Source: Burkholderiaceae bacterium
GTDB lineage: Bacteria > Pseudomonadota > Gammaproteobacteria > Burkholderiales > Burkholderiaceae_E
DNA length: 64,000 nucleotides
Assembly: GCA_023954015.1 (NCBI GenBank)
Contig: JAMLIS010000003.1
Location: 124,001-188,000, forward strand
Reading direction: 5' to 3'
The position numbers were made by a program, and so were the translations under genes. Below the pieces are notes generated by a model. It worked only from the letters and a program-made list of their open reading frames with translations. It ran no database searches and was not told the origin of the DNA. Below are positions 57,455 through 64,000 of the stretch, one piece after another (the stretch's first letter is position 1; each line of letters opens with the position of its first letter).

Positions 57455-60400
57455 ATGCCCTTCTGCCTGACCTTGGCCGGCGCACCGGCCTTGTCCGCGT
57501 TTCGCCTGGCTCGCCTGCTCGAGCGCCTGCGCGCGATCGACGCGCGTGCGCGCACGTTGGGCGCACGCTTCGTCTACTTCGCCTGGCTGGACGAGGAACC
57601 GGCGGCCGATGCGCAGGCTCGCCTGGCCGAGCTGCTCGACGCGCGGCTCGAAGCGCCGTCCGATGCGGGCCAGCCGCTATGGGCCGTGCCGCGTATCGGC
57701 ACCGTCTCTCCGTGGGCAAGCAAGGCGACCGACATCGCGCACAGCTGCGGCTTCGAGGCGGTTCGCCGCATCGAACGAGGCATCGAATACCGGATCGAAG
57801 CGCAGGCGAAGCTCGGCGGCCTCGTGCGCGGAGGCGGTTTCGACGGCGATGCGCTGGCGCGGCTCGGCGCCGTTCTGCACGATCGGATGACCGAGAGCCT
57901 GCTGCTCGCGCCGCCCGATCCGCAAGAGCTCTTCGCTTCGTTGCCGGGCAAGCCGATGCGGCACGTGCCGGTGCTGCGCGACGGGCGCGCGGCGCTCACC
58001 CTTGCCGACCGCGAGCTCGGGCTCGCGCTGTCGGCCGACGAGGTCGACTACCTGCTCGACGCTTTCGTCGCCGCCGGCCGCGATCCCACCGACGTCGAGC
58101 TGATGATGTTCGCGCAGGCGAACTCCGAGCACTGCCGGCACAAGATCTTCAACGCGAGCTGGACGATCGACGGCCAGCCGCGCGACGAGACGCTGTTCGG
58201 CATGATCCGCAGCACGCACGCGGCCAACCCGCGCGGCACGGTCGTTGCCTATGCCGACAACGCGGCGATCCTCGAGGGGGGCCAGGCGCGGCGTTTCCAT
58301 CCCGACGCCACGGCCAACGGTCGCTACGTCTCGGGCGAGCGGCGCACGCACGCGCTGCTCAAAGTCGAGACGCACAATCATCCTACGGCGATTTCGCCGT
58401 TTCCGGGCGCCTCCACCGGCGCCGGCGGCGAGATCCGCGACGAGGGCGCGACCGGCCGCGGTGCGAAGCCGAAATTCGGCCTGACCGGCTTCACCGTCTC
58501 GAACCTCCGGATCGACCGCTACGTGCAGCCGTGGGAGGAGGGCGGACCGGGCATCCCGGATCGCATCGCCTCGCCGCTGCAGATCATGATCGACGGCCCC
58601 ATCGGCGGGGCGTCGTTCAACAACGAATTCGGCCGACCGAACCTGCTCGGCTACTTCCGCACCTACGAGCAGCCCGTGGAAGGCCGGATCCGCGGCTATC
58701 ACAAGCCGATCATGATCGCCGGCGGCGTCGGCGCGATCGACGATGCGCTCACGCACAAGCTCGACCTGCCGCCCGGCACGCTGCTCGTACAGCTCGGCGG
58801 ACCCGGAATGCGCATCGGGCTGGGCGGCGGCGCCGCGTCGAGCATGGGCGCCGGAACCAATACCGCCGAACTGGACTTCGACTCCGTGCAGCGCGGCAAC
58901 CCCGAAATGCAGCGCCGCGCGCAGGAGGTGCTAGACCGCTGCTGGGAGCTGTACGAGCGCAACCCGATCCTGTCGTTGCACGATGTCGGCGCGGGCGGCC
59001 TGTCGAACGCGTTTCCCGAGCTGGTGTACGGCGCGGGGCGCGGCGCGCGCTTCGACCTGCGCAAGGTGCCCCTCGAGGAATCGGGCCTGTCGCCGGCCGA
59101 GATCTGGTCGAACGAATCGCAGGAGCGCTATGTGCTCGCGATCGCACCCGATTCGCTCGCGCTCTTCGATCACCTGTGCCGGCGCGAGCGTTGCCCCTAC
59201 GCGGTCGTAGGCGCCGTCTCCGACGATCGGCAGCTCGTCGTCGAGGCGGCTGCCGATCCGGCGAAGTCGAAGGACGACGCAACCGGCGCGACCGCCGAGC
59301 TCGCTGCCGAGCGCGCAGTCGACATGCCGATCGACGTGCTGCTCGGCAAGCCGCCGCGCATGCACCGCGACGCGCGCCGGCGCGCGCGTTCGCTCGCGCC
59401 GCTCGATCTCGCGGGAATCGCGCTGGAGGACGCCGTCGAGCGCGTGCTGCGCATGCCCTCGGTCGCGAGCAAGGCCTTCCTGGTGACGATCGGCGACCGC
59501 AGCGTGGGCGGGCTGTGCTCGCGCGATCCGATGGTCGGTCCGTGGCAGGTACCGGTGGCCGATTGCGCAGTCGGCCTGGTCGACTACGACGGCTACCGCG
59601 CCGAGGCGCTGGCGATGGGCGAACGAACGCCGTTGGCCGTCATCGACCCGCGCGCGGCGTCGCGCATCGCCGTTGCCGAAACGGTGACGAACCTCGCGGC
59701 GGCGCCGATCGAGACGCTCGAACGCGTGAAGCTGTCGGCGAACTGGATGGCCGCGTGCGGCGATCCGGCCGAGGACGCGGATCTGTTCGACGCGGTCGAG
59801 GCCTGCGCGTCGCTGTGCCGCGAGCTCGGACTGGCGATCCCGGTCGGAAAGGATTCGCTGTCGATGCGCACGCGCTGGCAGGCGAACGGGTCGCAGGCGG
59901 ACGCCTCCGGCGAGCCGGGCGCGCAGCCGGCGGCGTCGGATCCGCGCGAAATGCACGAGGTGCTCGCACCGGTCTCGCTCGTCGTCACCGGCTACGCACC
60001 GGTCGGCGACGCGCGGCGCGTGCTCACGCCGCAGCTTGCGCGCGACGTCGATTCGGTGCTGGTCCTCGTCGACCTCGGCGCGGGACGCCAGCGGATGGGC
60101 GCCTCGGCGCTCGCGCAGGCCTGGGGCCAGGTCGGCCAGGAGACGCCCGACCTCGACGATCCGCAGCGCCTCGTGCGCTTCTTCGCCGCGATCCAGCGGC
60201 TGAACGCGGACGGACAACTGCTCGCCTATCACGACGTCTCCGACGGCGGGCTCTTCGCGGCCGTTTGCGAGATGGCCTTCGCCGGGCGCTGCGGCGTCGG
60301 GCTGAACATCGACCTGCTGGCGATCGACCGTCACGCGGCCGACTGGGGCGACTACAAGATCCGGCCCGAGCAGGTGTCGGTGCAGCGCGACGAGCGCACG

Positions 60401-61528
60401 CTGCAGGCGTTGTTCTGCGAGGAGCCCGGCGCGGTGCTGCAGGTGCGCGCCGAGGCGCGCGACGCGGTGCTCGGCGTGCTGCGCGAGTACGGGCTGTCGA
60501 CGATGTCGCACGTGATCGGCAAGCCGCAGGCGCACGACACGATCGACGTCTGGCGCGACGGCCGGCGCGTGTATCGTCGCTCCCGAGCGACGCTGCAGCG
60601 CATCTGGAGCGAGACCGGCGCGCGCATCGCGTCGCTGCGCGACGACCCCGACTGCGTCGCCGAGGAGTTCGAGCGTATCGAGCGCGACGACGATCCGGGG
60701 CTGCACGTCGCGCTGCGCTTCGATCCGGCCGACGATGTCGCCGCGCCGTACATCGCGAGCGGCGCGCGTCCGCGCATCGCGATCCTGCGCGAGCAGGGCG
60801 TCAACAGCCAGACCGAGATCGCGGCGGCCTTCGATCGCGCCGGCTTCGAGAGCTTCGACGTCCACATGACCGATCTGTTCTCGGGCCGGCACCGGCTCGC
60901 CGACTTCCGCGGGCTGGTCGCCTGCGGCGGCTTCTCGTTCGGCGACGTGCTGGGCGCGGGCAGCGGCTGGGCGAAGTCGATCCTGTACAACGCGAAGATG
61001 GCCGAGCAGTTCGCGCTCTTCTTCCAGCGGCCCGACACCTTCACGCTCGGCGTGTGCAACGGCTGCCAGATGATGTCGCAGCTGAAATCGATCATCCCGG
61101 GGGCCGCGGCCTGGCCGCGTTTCGTGCGCAACCGTTCCGAGCAGTACGAGGCGCGCTTCTCGATGGTCGAAGTGCTCGAATCGCCGTCGGTGCTGTTCGC
61201 CGGCATGACCGGCAGCCGGATGCCGATCGCGGTGGCGCACGGTGAAGGGCGTGCGCAGTTCGCCTCCGACGGGCAGCGCGGTCGCGCGCTGGCGTCGCTG
61301 CGCTTCGTCGAGAACGACGGCACGCCGGCCGAGCGCTACCCGGCGAACCCGGGCGGGTCGCCCGGCGGGGTCACCGGCTTCACCAGCGAAGACGGCCGAG
61401 CGACGATCCTGATGCCGCATCCCGAGCGCGTCTTCCGCACGATCCAGATGAGCTGGCGCGATCCGTCGTCGGGCGAAGACTCGCCGTGGATGCGCCTGTT
61501 CCGCAATGCCCGCGTCTGGGTGGGCTGA
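57455..61528 (+). CDS. purL: Phosphoribosylformylglycinamidine synthase, single-chain
   Basis: A 1357-residue enzyme of purine synthesis. It comprises an N-terminal domain, two ATP-grasp-like synthetase halves ([28 protein letters not shown] and GDSLSM-like GKDSLSM regions) and a glutaminase domain with nucleophilic Cys1201 in GVCNGCQMM and His/Glu in MPHPERVF. Length is typical for the large proteobacterial form (E. coli 1295), with extra sequence around residues 810-825 ([15 protein letters not shown]). ATG is supported by the family start. Confidence 0.96.
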   Translation: MPFCLTLAGAPALSAFRLARLLERLRAIDARARTLGARFVYFAWLDEEPAADAQARLAELLDARLEAPSDAGQPLWAVPRIGTVSPWASKATDIAHSCGFEAVRRIERGIEYRIEAQAKLGGLVRGGGFDGDALARLGAVLHDRMTESLLLAPPDPQELFASLPGKPMRHVPVLRDGRAALTLADRELGLALSADEVDYLLDAFVAAGRDPTDVELMMFAQANSEHCRHKIFNASWTIDGQPRDETLFGMIRSTHAANPRGTVVAYADNAAILEGGQARRFHPDATANGRYVSGERRTHALLKVETHNHPTAISPFPGASTGAGGEIRDEGATGRGAKPKFGLTGFTVSNLRIDRYVQPWEEGGPGIPDRIASPLQIMIDGPIGGASFNNEFGRPNLLGYFRTYEQPVEGRIRGYHKPIMIAGGVGAIDDALTHKLDLPPGTLLVQLGGPGMRIGLGGGAASSMGAGTNTAELDFDSVQRGNPEMQRRAQEVLDRCWELYERNPILSLHDVGAGGLSNAFPELVYGAGRGARFDLRKVPLEESGLSPAEIWSNESQERYVLAIAPDSLALFDHLCRRERCPYAVVGAVSDDRQLVVEAAADPAKSKDDATGATAELAAERAVDMPIDVLLGKPPRMHRDARRRARSLAPLDLAGIALEDAVERVLRMPSVASKAFLVTIGDRSVGGLCSRDPMVGPWQVPVADCAVGLVDYDGYRAEALAMGERTPLAVIDPRAASRIAVAETVTNLAAAPIETLERVKLSANWMAACGDPAEDADLFDAVEACASLCRELGLAIPVGKDSLSMRTRWQANGSQADASGEPGAQPAASDPREMHEVLAPVSLVVTGYAPVGDARRVLTPQLARDVDSVLVLVDLGAGRQRMGASALAQAWGQVGQETPDLDDPQRLVRFFAAIQRLNADGQLLAYHDVSDGGLFAAVCEMAFAGRCGVGLNIDLLAIDRHAADWGDYKIRPEQVSVQRDERTLQALFCEEPGAVLQVRAEARDAVLGVLREYGLSTMSHVIGKPQAHDTIDVWRDGRRVYRRSRATLQRIWSETGARIASLRDDPDCVAEEFERIERDDDPGLHVALRFDPADDVAAPYIASGARPRIAILREQGVNSQTEIAAAFDRAGFESFDVHMTDLFSGRHRLADFRGLVACGGFSFGDVLGAGSGWAKSILYNAKMAEQFALFFQRPDTFTLGVCNGCQMMSQLKSIIPGAAAWPRFVRNRSEQYEARFSMVEVLESPSVLFAGMTGSRMPIAVAHGEGRAQFASDGQRGRALASLRFVENDGTPAERYPANPGGSPGGVTGFTSEDGRATILMPHPERVFRTIQMSWRDPSSGEDSPWMRLFRNARVWVG

Positions 61529-61567
61529 ACCCCTCACGTGCCCGCTCGCGCGGGCCGGACACACCGA

Positions 61568-63229
<1,662 letters not shown>

Positions 63230-63236
63230 CGACGCC

Positions 63237-63917
63237 GTGGCGCGGATCCTCGTCATCGAAGACGATCCGGTGATCGGTGCGAACGTCTGCGACTTCCTGC
63301 AGCAGCGCGGCCACGCCTGCGACTACGCGGGCGACGGCTACCTCGGACTTGCGCTTGCCGTGCGCCAGGCGCCCGAACTGGTCGTGCTCGACCTGAACCT
63401 GCCGCGGCTCGACGGTCTCCAATGGTGCCGACGTTTCCGCAACGAGCTGCACGAAGGCGCGCCGGTGATCATGCTCACGGCGCGCGACGAACTCGACGAC
63501 AAGCTCGCCGGCTTCGATGCCGGGGCCGACGACTATCTCGTCAAGCCGTTCGAGCTTGCCGAACTCGCCGTGCGCGTCGACGCGCTGTTGCGGCGCGCGC
63601 AGGGGCGCGCGCTCACCGGCGTCATCGTCGCCGGGCCCATCCGCATCGACCGCGAGGCGCGCAGCGTGCGCGTCGACGATCTCGAGCTGCGCCTGCCGCC
63701 CAAGCCGCTGCGCCTGCTCGAACTGCTCGCCGAGCGGCCCGACAAGGTGTTCTCGCGCGAGGCGCTGGCACGCGCGATCTGGGGCGAGGACGCCTTCCGC
63801 GACGAGGCGCTGCGCACGCTCGTCGCCGCCACGCGGCGGGCTTTCGCGCAGGCCGGCAGCACGCTCGACCCGATCGAGACGCTGCACGGACACGGCTACC
63901 GGCTGCGTACGCAATGA
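63237..63917 (+). CDS. OmpR/PhoP-family response regulator
   Basis: A 226-residue regulator. The receiver has IEDDP, phospho-acceptor Asp52 in VVLDLNLPRLDG and LVKPFELAEL. The winged-helix domain ends TLHGHGYRLRTQ. The GTG start lies 7 bp after the ABC-F stop. A kinase-like start follows immediately, so this is probably one half of a two-component pair with its sensor beyond the window. Confidence 0.92.
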   Translation: MARILVIEDDPVIGANVCDFLQQRGHACDYAGDGYLGLALAVRQAPELVVLDLNLPRLDGLQWCRRFRNELHEGAPVIMLTARDELDDKLAGFDAGADDYLVKPFELAELAVRVDALLRRAQGRALTGVIVAGPIRIDREARSVRVDDLELRLPPKPLRLLELLAERPDKVFSREALARAIWGEDAFRDEALRTLVAATRRAFAQAGSTLDPIETLHGHGYRLRTQ

Positions 63918-63932
63918 AAGCGATGCGATGAG

Positions 63933-64000
63933 ATGCGCGACGAGGCGCCCGCGGTGAACCGGCGCGGCGCGGCGCCCGCGTCGCTGCGCCGGCGGCTCGC
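63933..64000 (+). CDS. Start of probable sensor histidine kinase, cut by window end
   Basis: An open frame begins at ATG 63933, 15 bp after the regulator stop, and runs to the window edge (MRDEAPAVNRRGAAPASLRRRL). A GTG at 63954 is an alternative start. Arg-rich segments of this kind often precede the first membrane helix of kinases encoded after an OmpR-type regulator, but only 22 codons are visible, so the call rests on context. Confidence 0.4.
   Translation, partial: MRDEAPAVNRRGAAPASLRRRL

Overview
The window is a GC-rich, densely packed bacterial chromosome segment. The gene order rne/rluC/gph/sppA/maf/yceD/rpmF/plsX/fabHDG/acpP/fabF followed by degP/lepA/lepB/rnc/era/recO/pdxJ/acpS/nagZ/uvrC/pgsA, the split TAT-targeted formate dehydrogenase operon, and the full-length single-chain PurL point to a betaproteobacterium, probably Burkholderiales. 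No plasmid, prophage, insertion sequence or CRISPR array is visible, so it reads as chromosome.

Layout. 1-7195: 3' end of an operon for a periplasm-facing, membrane-bound formate dehydrogenase (polyferredoxin partial at the window edge, TorD-type chaperone, small TAT protein, Mo/W catalytic subunit, Fe-S subunit, small lipoprotein, cytochrome b subunit). 7211-21662: RNase E (minus strand), then RluC, a HAD phosphatase, a signal peptide peptidase, an RsmI-like methylase with Maf (minus strand), YceD-L32 and the fatty-acid synthesis operon from PlsX to FabF. 21685-34108: a long co-directional housekeeping run from a DegP-type protease through LepA, LepB, RNase III, Era, RecO, PdxJ, AcpS, NagZ and UvrC to PgsA. 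34044-39074: a copper efflux ATPase with its CueR-type regulator, three tRNA genes (Cys, Gly, Leu), a YSC84-type lipoprotein and a FitAB-type toxin-antitoxin pair. 39127-45004: MOT1-like molybdate/sulfate permease, TesA-like esterase, YbbA ATPase, Pgi and NnrDE. 45024-51916: a TRAP transporter divergent from a 5-oxoprolinase-type enzyme. 51947-57237: an accessory patch (DHFR-like reductase, small membrane protein, T4-endonuclease-V-like glycosylase, a two-component cluster, a small secreted protein). 57455-64000: PurL, an ABC-F ATPase of YbiT type, an OmpR-type regulator and the first codons of what is probably its sensor kinase.

How the genes fit together. The formate dehydrogenase needs molybdenum or tungsten, and a candidate molybdate permease lies 32 kb away. 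The fab operon and AcpP/AcpS together supply and activate acyl carrier. The TRAP transporter and the 5-oxoprolinase-type enzyme look like an uptake-plus-degradation module for a small carboxylate such as pyroglutamate. copA and its regulator share one transcript behind a palindromic MerR-type operator.

Most unusual points: a 52-bp near-copy of part of the oxoprolinase gene stranded 0.6 kb beyond its end, past a DHFR-like gene; a five-copy 22-bp repeat with nested inverted repeats in the TRAP/oxoprolinase divergent promoter region; an 11-codon mini-ORF interlocked between lepA and lepB plus a 79-bp AT-rich patch inside lepB; a split and partly inverted Gly-Cys-Leu tRNA group; a four-copy 21-bp repeat ahead of sppA; and a GNS instead of GDS nucleophile block in the TesA-like esterase. 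I saw no clear candidate for a wholly new multi-gene system.
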